From Hirundichthys speculiger (taxonomy: Eukaryota; Chordata; Actinopteri; Beloniformes; Exocoetidae), in the NCBI GenBank assembly GCA_018398805.1, contig JAGFBZ010002558.1, forward strand, positions 32,410 through 96,409: a DNA stretch of 64,000 nt. Reading direction: 5' to 3'. Of the stretch, positions 36,361-48,966 are shown piece after piece. Under the pieces are notes generated by a model, which saw nothing but the letters and a program-made list of their open reading frames with translations, was not told the origin of the DNA and ran no database searches. The position numbers and the translations under genes are program-made. Position 1 is the first letter of the stretch; every line of letters begins with the position of its first letter.

Positions 36361-37070
36361 GCGCGAGTCCTGGAGGTCCTGAGTCGAGCGGTCAGAGCGA
36401 GTCAGTCATGCGAGTCAGCGAGTCAGAGCGAGTCAGAGCGAGTCAGTGCAGTCAGTGCGAGTCAGAGCGAGTCAGAGCGAGTCGAGTCAGTGCGAGTCAG
36501 AGCGAGTCAGAGTCGAGTCAGCGAGTCAGTCGAGTCCAGCGAGTCAGAGCGAGTCAGTCGAGCGAGTCAGTGCGAGTCAGAGCGAGTCAGTGCGAGCGAG
36601 TCAGTCAGTCAGTCAGTCAGTTAGTCAGCTTCCAGTCGAGTGAGTCCTGCGAGTCAGGAGCAGTGCGAGTGTCAGCGAGGAGTCAGAGAGAGGTCGGAGA
36701 GAGTCAGAGTGTGGAGTCAGCGAGTCAGCGAGTGTGGAGTCAGCTCTGAGTCAGACGAGAGACGAGGCGTCGTGAGTCAGTGCGAGTCAGTGATGAGAGC
36801 GAGTCTGCGAGTCAGAGTGAGTGCGAGTCAGTGAGTCAGAGTCGCTGTCAGAGTCAGTGCGAGTCAGTGCGAGTGATGTCAGTCAGATGAGTCGCGATGT
36901 CAGTTTGAGTCAGCGAGTGTCGAGTCAGAGTCTCGTTTCAGTTCAGTGCAGTCACGAGTCATGCAGTCAAGAAATGCTGAGCGAGTTGCGAGTACGAGTC
37001 AAGTCAGTCAGTGAGTCAGTCTTCAGAGCAGTCAGTGGAGTCAGTCGAGAGAGTAGAAGTGCGAGTCATT
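36360..37070. repeat. GAGTCAG-rich irregular repeat zone
   Basis: Irregular GCGAGTCAGTGCGAGTCAGA strings without a fixed period. It occasionally gives TGAGTCA. The same strings are interleaved into both flanking sequences, which suggests an assembly fault rather than a true array. Confidence 0.7.
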
Positions 37071-37071
37071 A

Positions 37072-37481
37072 CAGTGATCCGAGTTTCGCCAATTGGGCAG
37101 TGCAGTCATCAGTAGTTTCAGTGGCGAGTCGGCGAGTTTTAGTTATTCGCGGTCATTTTTCAGAAATATGCGAGTAAGTCAGTAGTTAAAAAAAAATTTC
37201 CATTGCGAAAAGTCAAGTCAGTGCAGAAACATCACAGGATCAGTTGTGCGAGTTGTTCTCTCAGTCAGTCAGAGTCAGAAGTGCGAGTGTCAGAGCAGCC
37301 TGGCCCCCTGCGAGTTAGAAGGTCAGGCCTTATGGGTAATCAGGCGAGTCAGTCAGTGGCGAGTCAGTTATGGGTAATGTAGTCAGTGGAGTGTGTGTTG
37401 TGGCAGCAGAATGAAAACGGGGTTAGATGAAAAGTGGGGGGGGGGTGGGTCCCATTAACTGTGAAAAATAAGGGATCACTG
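37072..37481 (+). mobile_element. Tigger/pogo-like MITE copy, interspersed with GAGTCAG strings
   Basis: CAGTGATCC at the left and GGGATCACTG at the right, each next to a TA (37070-37071, 37482-37483). It matches the copy at 42166-42658 in order, but short GAGTCAG-type strings separate the matching blocks. Confidence 0.75.
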
Positions 37482-37499
37482 TAGTGTTTTATTATTCAT

Positions 37500-38815
37500 T
37501 ACTTCAGCTTTGTTTCCTTTCCTGTTTCCTTCCTTGTCTTCTTTTCTCCTTCCTTCCATCATTTCTCGAGTCTTTCCATTTTTTACCCATCTAACCCAGT
37601 GGTTTGCTTTCCTTTTGTATTTCTTCTTTTTTTTACCTTCCTTTTCTTATTTTCTTTTTTCACTGCTGAGCCACTTCTTCTTTCCTTCCCTCTCTCTGTC
37701 ATCTGATTTTCTTCCTTCTTTTCTCTATTCTTCCTTTTCCTTCCTTCCTCTTCTTTTTCATTCATTCTTTTCTTCATATGTCATTTTCTTTCTCCTTCTT
37801 TTCTTGTCTTTTGCTTTTTCGTTTCCTTTTATTTCCTCTATCTGTTCTTTTTGTTTGTCTTTGCATCTCTCTTTTCTTCTTTGTTTTCCATTTTGTTCTA
37901 TTATTTTTTCATGCCTTCTTTCTCTTCTTTCATCACTCCTTTTGAAAATTTTATTTTCATTTAACCCCTGTTTATAAATTTATTCATTCTTTTTCCCTGT
38001 TTGTCCTTTTGTTTATATTTTTACCCTCCATCTTCTATTACCTTCACTTTTAACCTCTTCTTTTGTTCCACATTTCCTTCCTTCCTTCCTGTTTTTATTC
38101 TTCCATCCCTCCTCCTTTACTCCTCCCCTCCTCCCGGTTCCTTCCCTCCTCTCCTCCTTTACCTTCCTCCCCTCCTCCCGGTTCCTTCCCTCCTCTCCTC
38201 CTTTACTCCTCCCCTCCTCTCCTCCTCCCCTCCCTTCCTTCCTCCTCCTTAGCGGTCCTCCCTCCTCCCTTTCCTTCCTCCTCTCCTCCTTTACTCCTCC
38301 CCTCCTCCCTGTTCCTTCCCTCCTCTCCTCCTTACTCCTCCCCCTCCTCCTTTTCCTCCTCCCTCCTCCTTCCTTCCTCCTCCTCCTCCTCCTCCTCTCC
38401 CTTTCTCCTCCCTCTCCTCCCCTCCTTCCTTCCCTCCTCCTCTCCTCCTTCCTCCTTTACTCCTCCCTCCTCCTCCTTCCTTCCCTTCCCTCCTCTCCTC
38501 CCTTCCTCCTCCTCTCCTCCTCTCCTCCTTCTCCTCCTCCCGTTCCTCCTCCTCCTCTCTACTCCTCCTCCTTCCTCCTTCCCCTCGTCCCTCCTCCCCC
38601 GTCCTCCTCCTCCCTCCTTCTCCTCCCTCCCCTCCTCCCGCCCTCCCTCCTCTCCCCTTATTCCTCCCTCCTCCTCCTCCTCCCCCTTCCTCCTCCCTCC
38701 TCTCCTCCTCCTCCTCCTCCCTTTCCTTCCCTCCTCTCCTCCTTTACCTCCCTCCCCCTCCTGGTTCCCTCCTCCCTCCTCCTCCTTCCTCCTCTCCTCC
38801 TTCCCTCCTCCCTCC
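37500..38815. repeat. 1.3-kb polypyrimidine tract upstream of the tmem74b exon
   Basis: To about 38060 it is TTCC/TTCT-rich; from about 38090 it is almost pure (CTCC)n. It runs into the acceptor of the tmem74b exon. Its mirror-like homopyrimidine runs could form triplex DNA. Confidence 0.9.
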
Positions 38816-38821
38816 AGGGAG

Positions 38822-39435
<614 letters not shown>

Positions 39436-40030
39436 CACCGGTTCACCTGCAGATGTGCTACCAGCGCCCAGTTGCATCATGGGATGCACAGCTGAGTGGG
39501 AGGAGCACGTCTTCAGCACACCGCTTCCTGCTGGATTGACCCAGTTTTATCCCAGAATCCCAGTTGGGATGAACACAAACCGAGCTGAAGGGATATTTAT
39601 TCTGACCAATCAGGACGTATGATTTTACAAAAGAGGGCTTGATGGCGTAGAAGGACGGAGGTAAACCTGCCGGTGGGGGGGGGGTGGGGGGGGGGCACAT
39701 GAATGTTCGATTATCAGAGATAATCTTGATTGATTCATCTTAATATTAACTCATTTAATCAGAGACCGTCCTCACTCAAAGAAAAAAAAAGCACATCACA
39801 ATAAAAAGCACTTCAGAAATCAAGTTTAGCACCACGATGGTCGACGTTTAAACCTCCAGGTACGTTAAACCGTCAGGCAGAAATATATCGATGAACATTT
39901 CTCATGATGATGTAATTAGGACAGTAGATCTGCTAGAGATTACAGCGTATAGACGGGAAATACAGCATAACTACTGCTGATCTCAGATCAGTCAACAGAC
40001 CAAACATTTTTACACATTTACGCTCACCGC
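39436..40030 (+). other. tmem74b 3' UTR and following sequence
   Basis: No ORF or repeat is recognised apart from a G run at 39676-39696 and the AATAAA at 39800. Confidence 0.5.
39800..39805 (+). promoter_or_regulatory. candidate tmem74b poly(A) signal
   Basis: AATAAA lies 365 bases after the tmem74b stop, inside an A-rich segment and before the 22-bp array starts. Confidence 0.5.
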
Positions 40031-40035
40031 CAGCA

Positions 40036-41886
40036 CTCAAACAGTTAAATAACCGCACTGAAACAGTTAAATAACAGCCACAGTTAAATAACAGCACTGA
40101 AACAGTTAAATAACAGCACTCAAACAGTTAAATAACAGCCACAGGTAAATAACAGCACTGAAACAGTTAAATAACAGCATTGAAACAGTTAAATAACAGC
40201 ACTCAAACAGGTAAATAACAGCACTGAAACAGTTAAATAACAGCCACAGTTAAATAACAGCACTGAAACCGTTAAATAACAGAACTGAAACAGGTAAATA
40301 ACAGCATTGAAACAGTTAAATAACAGCCACAGTTAAATAACAGCACTGAAACAGTTGAATAACAGCACTGAAACAGGTAAATAACAGTCACAAACAGGTA
40401 AATAACAGCACTGAAACAGTTAAATAACAGCATTGAAACAGTTAAATAACAGCCACAGTTAAATAACAGCACTGAAACAGTTGAATAACAGCACTGAAAC
40501 AGGTAAATAACAGTCACAAACAGGTAAATAACAGCACTGAAACAGTTAAATAACAGCACTGAAACAGGTAAATAACAGCACTGAAACAGGTAAATAACAG
40601 CACTGAAACAGTTAAATAACAGCACTGAAACAGTAAATAACAGCACTGAAACAGTAAAAACAGCACAGTGAAACAGAAATAACAGCACTGAAACAGTTAA
40701 ATAACAGCACTGAAACAGTGAAATAACAGCACAGTAAATAACAGCACTGAAAACAGTTAAAAAACAGCACTGAAAAAACAGTTAAATAACAGCACTGAAA
40801 CAGGTAAATAACAGTCACAAACAGTTAAATAACAGGTAAATAACAGCACAGTGAACAGTAAATAACAGCACTGAAACAGTTAAATAACAGCACTGAAACA
40901 GGTAAATAACACAGCCACAGTAAAATAACAGCACTGAAACAGTAAATAACAGCACTGAACAGTTAAATAAACAGCACTCAAAACAGTTAAATAACAGCAC
41001 TGAAACAGTTAAATAACAGCCACAGTTAAATAACAGCACTGAAACAGGTAAAAAACAGCACTGAAACAGTTAAATAACAGCACTGAAACAGTGAAATAAC
41101 AGTCACAAACAGTTAAAAACAGCACAGTTAAATAACAGCACTGAAACAGTTAAATAACAGCACTGAAACAGTGAAATAACAGTCACAAACAGTTAAATAA
41201 CAGCCACAGTGAAATAACAGCACTGAAACAGGTAAATAACAGCACTGAAACAGGTAAATAACAGCCACAGGTAAATAACAGCACTGAAACAGGTAAAAAA
41301 ACAGCACTGAAACAGTTAAATAACAGCACTGAAACAGTGAAATAACAGTCACAAACAGTTAAATAACAGCCACAGTTAAATAACAGCACTGAAAAAGTTA
41401 AATAACAGCACTGAAACAGTTAAATAACAGCCACAGTTAAATAACAGCACTGAAACAGTTAAATAACAGCCACAGTTAAATAACAGCACTGAAACAGTGA
41501 AATAACAGTCACAAACAGTTAAATAACAGCCACAGTTAAATAACAGCACTGAAACAGTTAAATAACAGCACTGAAACAGTGAAATAACAGCACTGAAACA
41601 GTGAAATAACAGTCACAAACAGTTAAATAACAGCCACAGTTAAATAATATCACTGAAACAGTGAAATAACAGCACTGAAACAGTTAAATAACAGCACTGA
41701 AACAGTGAAATAACAGTCACAAACAGTTAAATAACAGCCACAGTTAAATAATATCACTGAAACAGTGAAATAACAGCACTGAAACAGTTAAATAACAGCA
41801 CTGAAACAGTGAAATAACAGTGAAATAACAGTCACAAACAGGTAAATAACAGCACTGAAACAGGTAAATAACAGTACTGAAACAGT
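40036..41886. repeat. minisatellite, 22/17-bp units, core GTTAAATAACAGCACTGAA
   Basis: Units of 22 bp (AACAGCACTGAAACAG) and 17 bp (AACAGCCACAG) alternate. Indels cluster at 40620-40960. Confidence 0.95.
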
Positions 41887-42165
41887 TAGCAGTGGTCCTG
41901 CTGACTCAGATAGGAGGAAAAGACTCGAACCAGCTTCAAACTGCCTCATCAGAGCCTCGTCTCTGTTCTGGCTGCTGGTATCGAGGTAACGCTGGTAACG
42001 AGGCCATCGAGGTTGCTGTCTTTCTGATTGTTCTGATTGGTCACCTGAACCTGACAGCTGGGAGGGGCTTCAGCCAGCTCCTCCCACCTGTGACTCTGGC
42101 GCAGGTACGGAAAACAAATGAATGAATGTCGGTTTGCTGCAGAAAAATCCTATAAAGTCACAATA

Positions 42166-42658
42166 CAGTGATCCCTCGCCAATTCACGCTTTAAGATCCA
42201 CGGTTTTAGTTGTTCGTGGATTTTTCAGAAATATATAATATCATTAAAAAAATTTTAAAAAATTGCAGAAACATCACAGGATGTTGTGCGCGTTCTCTCA
42301 CAGTGAAGAAATGCTGTGAGCCAGCCTGGCCCCTTTAAGAAGGTGGCCTTATGGGTAATGGTGTGGCCTTATGGGTAATGTAGTGTGTGTGTCGTGGGAC
42401 GGCAGAATGAAAACGAGGTTAGATGAAAGAGCGGTTTCTTTACTACGGTTCAGAGACCAGAGGCTGTGAAGGAAACAGAAGGACCACAGTTGAGCCTTTG
42501 TCTTGTTTCACTACTTTTTTGGGGTTTTTAAACATATTTTAAACACATTATTGAGGCTCGGGGGGCTCCGGCTCCAGTTCGTGGATTTTGATTTTCATGG
42601 GGGGGGGGGGGGGGGGGCGCGCCGGTCCCCATTAACCGCTAAAAATAAGGGATCACTG
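42166..42658 (+). mobile_element. Tigger/pogo-like MITE
   Basis: Ends CAGTGATCCCTCGCC and GGGATCACTG, flanked by TA on both sides. TA target and CAGT ends fit Tc1/mariner-Tigger/pogo elements. A long G run is at 42597-42617. No transposase. Confidence 0.75.
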
Positions 42659-42664
42659 TACTTA

Positions 42665-43040
42665 TCCGCTAAAAGCCCTTTAATGCTATTCAGACACGAC
42701 TTCCCAGGGAGGACATTTTAATCCGCTGTTGTGCAGAGTGACGTGCACATCTGTGATGTCATCGTGGTCACACGGCAGACAGACTTTAACGAGGCAGAGA
42801 TGTTTCTCTGAGGATGAGGAGGAGCAGGCGAGGAAGATGCAGCGGGGATGCTGGAGGAGATGTGAGCTGAGAGACTCAGCTGGAGTCTTAATGAGCCGTC
42901 TGACACCGATGCTCGTTAGAGGAGGAGGGCTGTCCCTGCTGCTGCCTGTAGGTCCTCGTTAAAACACGCAGCACGCTCAATTAAAGAGCAAATAATAATT
43001 AATGACGGCTGACTTTGGCCACACGGATGGATGAATGCAG
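42665..43040. other. unique sequence, no gene seen
   Basis: Only short frames without family resemblance. Confidence 0.4.
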
Positions 43041-43051
43041 TCAGGAGAAAC

Positions 43052-45212
43052 AGGATAACTGATAACTGTAACAGGATAACTGATAACTGTAACAGGATAA
43101 CTGGTAACTGTAACAGGCTAACTGGTAACTGTAACAGGATAACTGATAACTGTAACAGGATAACTGATAACTGTAACAGGATAACTGATAACTGTAACAG
43201 GCTAACTGGTAACTGTAACAGGATAACTGATAACTGTAACAGGATAACTGATAACTGTAACAGGATAACCGATAACCGATAACTGTAACAGGATAACCGA
43301 TAACTGTAACAGGATAACCGATAACTGTAACAGGGTAACCGATAACTGTAACAGGCTAACTGGTAACTGTAACAGGATAACTGATAACTGTAACAGGATA
43401 ACCGATAACTGTAACAGGATAACTGATAACTGTAACAGGCTAACTGGTAACTGTAACAGGATAACTGGTAACTGTAGGATAACTGATAACAGGATAACCG
43501 TAACAGGGTAACTGATAACTGATAACTGTAACGGGATAACTGATAACTGTAACAGGATAACTGATAACTGTAACGGGATAACAGATAACTGTAACGGGAT
43601 AACTGATAACTGTAACGGGATAACTGATAACTGTAACGGGATAACTGATAACTGTAACAGGATAACTGGTAACTGTAACAGGATAACTGGTAACTGTAAC
43701 AGGATAACTGATAACTGTAACAGGATAACCGATAACTGTAACAGGGTAACTGATAACTGATAACTGTAACGGGATAACTGATAACTGTAACAAGATAACT
43801 GATAACTGTAACAGGATAACAGATAACTGTAACAGGGTAACTGATAACTGTAACGGGATAACTGATAACTGTAACGGGATAACTGATAACTGTAACGGGA
43901 TAACAGATAACTGTAACAGGGTAACTGATAACTGTAACAGGATAACCGATAACTGTAACAGGGTAACCGGATAACTGATAACTGTAACGGGATAACTGAT
44001 AACTGTAACAGGATAACTGATAACTGTAACAGGGTAACTGATAACTGTAACGGGATAACTGATAACTGTAACAGGGTAACTGATAACTGTAACAGGGTAA
44101 CTAATAACTGTAACGGGATAACTGATAACTGTAACGGGATAACTGATAACTGTAACAGGATAACCGGTAACTGTAACAGGATAACCGATAACTACAACAG
44201 GATAACTGATAACTGTAACAGGGTAACTGATAACTGTAACGGGATAACTGATAACTGTAACGGGATAACTGATAACTGTAACAGGATAACAGATAACTGT
44301 AACAGGGTAACTGATAACTGTAACAGGATAACCGATAACTGTAACAGGGTAACCGATAACTGATAACTGTAACGGGATAACTGATAACTGTATAACTGTA
44401 ACTGTAACAGATAACTGATAACTGTAACAGGATAACTGATAACTGTAACAGGGTAACTGATAACTGTAACGGGATAACTGATAACTGTAACAGGATAACT
44501 GATAACTGTAACAGGATAACCGGTAACTGTAACAGGGTAACTGATAACTGTAACAGGATAACTGATAACTGTAACAGGATAACCGGTAACTGTAACAGGA
44601 TAACCGGTAACTGTAACAGGATAACCGGTAACTGTAACAGGATAACCGGTAACTGTAACGGGGTAACTGATAACTGTAACGGGATAACTGATAACTGTAA
44701 CGGGATAACTGATAACTGTAACGGGATAACTGATAACTGTAACAGGATAACAGATAACTGTAACAGGGTAACTGATAACTGTAACAGGATAACCGATAAC
44801 TGTAACAGGGTAACCGATAACTGATAACTGTAACGGGATAACTGATAACTGTAACAGGATAACTGATAACTGTAACGGGATAACTGATAACTGTAACGGG
44901 ATAACTGATAACTGTAACAGGGTAACTAATAACTGTAACGGGATAACTGATAACTGTAACAGGATAACTGATAACTGTAACAGGATAACCGGTAACTGTA
45001 ACAGGATAACCGGTAACTGTAACAGGATAACCGATAACTGTAACAGGATAACCGATAACTGTAACAGGATAACTGATAACTGTAACGGGATAACTGATAA
45101 CTGTAACAGGATAACTGATAACTGTAACAGGATAACCGATAACTGAAACAGGATAACTGATAACTGAAACAGGATAACTGATAACTGTAACAGGATAACT
45201 GATAACTGTAAC
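43052..45212. repeat. minisatellite, 21-bp unit, core GATAACTGATAACTGTAAC
   Basis: About 100 units. Since 21 is a multiple of three, the minus strand is open for 645 codons (VISYPVT repeats). Larger duplicated blocks are visible, e.g. around 43860, 44300 and 44740. Confidence 0.95.
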
Positions 45213-45463
45213 AGGATAACTCAGAGAGGTCACCTGCCCGCTCACCTTAAAACATCCTTCCACTCCTGAAAGTGAAACTGGTTTCTCTAAATCTCTTCCA
45301 GGGCTGTTGAAGGTGAACTGGTTATTATTTTCTCCTCCTGAACGGCTGAAGAGAGTGAGAGGAGGAAAATAAATCAAGAGATAAATGGATGAAGAGCATT
45401 TTCCCAGTATTATCTAAAGAGTCCCATAAACCTACATCCTGTCGTTAAGAGCACTTCAGCTCC

Positions 45464-45556
45464 GGGAGCACCGCTGCAGCACCTGCAACACCTGCAGCAC
45501 CTGCAGCACCTGCAGCACCGCTGCAGCACCTGCAACACCTGCAGCACCTGCAGCAC
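45464..45556. repeat. 9-bp repeat CTGCAGCAC
   Basis: About ten units, partly as a duplicated CACCGCTGCAGCACCTGCAA block. Confidence 0.9.
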
Positions 45557-46039
45557 GTCTCCACAACAAAGAGGGAAGAACATCCCCACAATTAAATAAT
45601 TAAATGTAAAACTTAAACTGCACAGACAGTCAAAGAGTTTTAGTTCCTCTGTGACGTGTTTGAACGTTAACGCTGAACTCAGAGACACCAGAGTAAATCT
45701 GTCTTCATCGCGTCTGCAGCAGTGACTCTTATTACCGCAGAGAGTCTATTTATGTCCAGAACTGCTGCTGGACGACTTCTGGGTGTCCAAATGTCCTTGT
45801 GAGGACGGAGACGAAGAATCGATGCTTTAAAGTCATTTATCTGCACATGAACGGCCTGTTTTTGTGGGAATAAAGTGGCGGTTCTGGTTCTGATCCGGAT
45901 CAGACGTATGTGGAGCAAGGTTCCTGGTCTGACGGTTGAAGGTTCCTGGTCTAAGTTCCGGTCTAATGCTTGAAGGTTCCCGGTCTGAGTTCCGGTCTAA
46001 GGGTTGAAGGTTCCTGGTTGGAGTTCTGTCTTAGTTGTC

Positions 46040-46605
46040 TTAATTAGGGGTGAGTATTGGCAAGGCAATATGATATGTATCATGATACTTGGGTCACGAT
46101 ACGATAATCATGATATATCACGATATATTGCGGAATTCTACCCAGTTAATATCAAAATTAAAAGTAGAGATGAAAGATCACACACCATTTCAAAAAGTAT
46201 TCAAACACATTCAGCAGGATCACTATAACAGAGTCATCCACAAACTTCAAGATATGAGTTTTCAAAAGTGCTACAGCAGTCATGTTTATATAATATGTAG
46301 AGCAGAGGGGAAAGGGCGCCTCCTAGAGGTGAGACAGTAGATGTGCATCAGTCAGAGCTGCCCATCAAGCTGCTGTTCATGTTCATCAGATGATCATTCA
46401 GAGCACAAACTGAGTCAAAACTATTTGCTTCAAAACAACCTATTTATTGTTTATTATCAGTGTTTTTGCACATTTAATAAATAAATAAAATCAAATAAAT
46501 AGAATAAAAATTTCCAAAAAAAAATCAATATTAGGAGCTGAAAAATCGATATTATATCTGGCGGCCGAAAATCGCGATATATTGCCAAATCGATTTTTTC
46601 TCTTA
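46040..46605 (-). mobile_element. MITE family with GTATTGGCAAGG ends, copy B
   Basis: It starts GGGGTGAGTATTGGCAAGGC and ends GCCAAATCGATTTTTTCTC, inverse to copy A. An extra ~190 bases (46160-46350) are not in the other copies. Confidence 0.6.
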
Positions 46606-48960
46606 GTGGCTCCTCAGACTGGCGTCCATGTCTGTAACACTGATGACATCACGCTCTGATGTCATCAGGCTCTGATGTCATCAGGACAGTCAACAGAAGC
46701 ATCTTCAGTTCAGCGTTTCAGCTTCTTTAAAGGAGAAACTGAAAAACTGCTGCAGAGTTTCAGACGCTGAGGATGCTAACCCTAACCCTAATACCAATAA
46801 ACGCGCCGGGTTTTGTGATTTTTGGTTTTACTGAGCTGATGATGTCACACGCACGTTTCAGTTTTACATCTGTCCTCCTGCGCTCCTGTTGGCGTCCGTC
46901 CTCCATTTTATTTACAGTTTTACTCAACCGCTGAACGAAGAACGTTCTTAAACCTCCTCCAGCAGCTGGGACACCTGAAGTCACCTGGAACACCTGTCAC
47001 AGGTTTTAAAGAGCAGAATTCACTTCCTGTGGTCTCAAGAACGTTTGAAGATCTGAAATCTGAATGTTCTAAGTTAGAGGAGTCGCTGGCTGTCCGGTTA
47101 GTTTGAGCTGCTGTGGCTGCAGGTTGGGTTTAAATCAAACTACAAGCCCCACCTTCACTGGCCACAGGTGAGCTGCTGCTCAGGAAGAGTTTAAAGCAAA
47201 CGTCCTGGTTTGTGCAGAACAAACACAGAAAAGGTGACTGACACGATTCCTTTATGTTGAATAGATGTAACAGCTGTAACATTTCACTCAGACTCATGAA
47301 TGTAGGAATCAGCTTCTGCTCAGATCTGTCGCTCTCACATCACTTCAGTTCGTGGATCAGTTCATGATCAGCATCTCTTTAGCTCTGATGCTCACCTGAG
47401 CTCTGATGCTTCACTGGTTAAAGATAAAAGAAAAGCCCTTTAATCTGTAAATGATCTTTGCTTCTACACGCTGGAAGCCGAAATCCCTTTAAAAGAAACG
47501 CACATGAAACATCCAGCAACGTTTTTGAGCCTTCAAAATAAAAGCATAAATGTGACAGCGACAGATGCTGACTGACACCTCATGACTTTACACATCTGTG
47601 CACATCTGTAGAGAGAAGAAACAGGAGGGAACGATCGGCATTAAAGTCTATGAAATATATAAAGTGAATTAAGAGTATAATGTAGCCTTAGAGCGGATAA
47701 GTGTGTCTTTGTAAACCGTATATCTGAATCCACTGATTATATGACAATGATGGTAACATTTAGCACAAAATATGAACATTAAAGGCATATATCACTTTGA
47801 TTTTACATTTACTCATATGGTGACCTTGTGGGAATGTTACTAAACTGAGGAGCCATGTGGAAAAAGGTTTTCATCCACTAGCAGAGAAATTTAAACTTTA
47901 TGAACATCCTGTTATTTACAGTATATTATTATATACCGTAATTGTTGCAGTATTCAAAGAAGTGACGTAAAGCTTGAATTTGAATTAAATGTAGAGCGTC
48001 TCGGAGCAGCAGAATATCAGATAACTCTGTTATTTATGTGTAACGTTTCATTAATTCCGTTTGAAGTCATTTGTGTCTTACGAACAATTCATTTGTTTTA
48101 ATGATGAGGTTTAATGATAAAGATTCAATATTGTTCTTCTGCGACCAGAACAGCAGTTTATCTGATTTTCATATGGTTTGTAATAATTCTTCATTTTTTC
48201 ACATTTCTTTTGTCTGAATGTAAAGACACCAGTTTTCCTGTTGTTGTTTTTTTTAGTATTTAATTATATAATATATAACGAGGGAAGCTCATCTGCTTTG
48301 AACATTTTTTCATCCTTTCTTGCTCTGAAGTGTTCAGAGGTGTTGACTGATTATTTTAACGCTGCATTTCTTCAGTCCTGTCAGCTGCATGTTTTATGTA
48401 AAAGTCGTTTTTTTTCTAAATAACTGTCGTTTGTCTGTATGAGAGTTTAAAATGATGATTTTTATTTACTGTTCGGTTCCTCGGAGAGTGAAGAGCAACT
48501 TCTGTTTTAGTGTTGCTTCTGTAAATGTTCAGTTGCAGTCAGATGTATGAACAGATGAATTAAATCTTTAAACCATATAAATACACACGCACAGAAAAAT
48601 CAGCAGATTTAGATTCTTTATTTATTGATCATGATTATCTCCGTTATTGATTGATGTTTTCCAGTATTCTCTCCTGTGATGGCGAGAGCTGCTTTCACAG
48701 ATCCAGAGTCGTCATGTGCAGCTCTGGCAGAGTTTCTGACTTTCCCTTAAGAGAATAATCTGTTTGTCAGAGATTGTTTTACTGGTAGAAGATAAAAGTG
48801 GGTTCGTGCACCACTTCAGGTTTCCACGTGTGTGTGCACGTGTTCTTCATCTTCATCTTAGAAGCAACACACTCGTTACATTTGTGTAAATCTTTCAACT
48901 CCTTTTAACATGAAGTGAATAGATGGAAACACCTGGTGAATCTGTGGTTTGAAGTGGTTC
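46606..48960. other. AT-rich intergenic sequence, no gene or element recognised
   Basis: Only a short CTGATGTCATCAGG repeat (46655-46685) and AACCCTAACCCTAA at 46778. Frames are short and without resemblance to known families. Confidence 0.5.
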
Positions 48961-48966
48961 TAAGTT

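Noticed and set aside
43440..45377. 645-codon minus-strand frame (VISYPVT repeats)
   Set aside because: It is the 21-bp array; the frame changes at each one-base indel of the array.
46776..46795. Interstitial telomere repeat
   Set aside because: Only about two AACCCT units; expected by chance.
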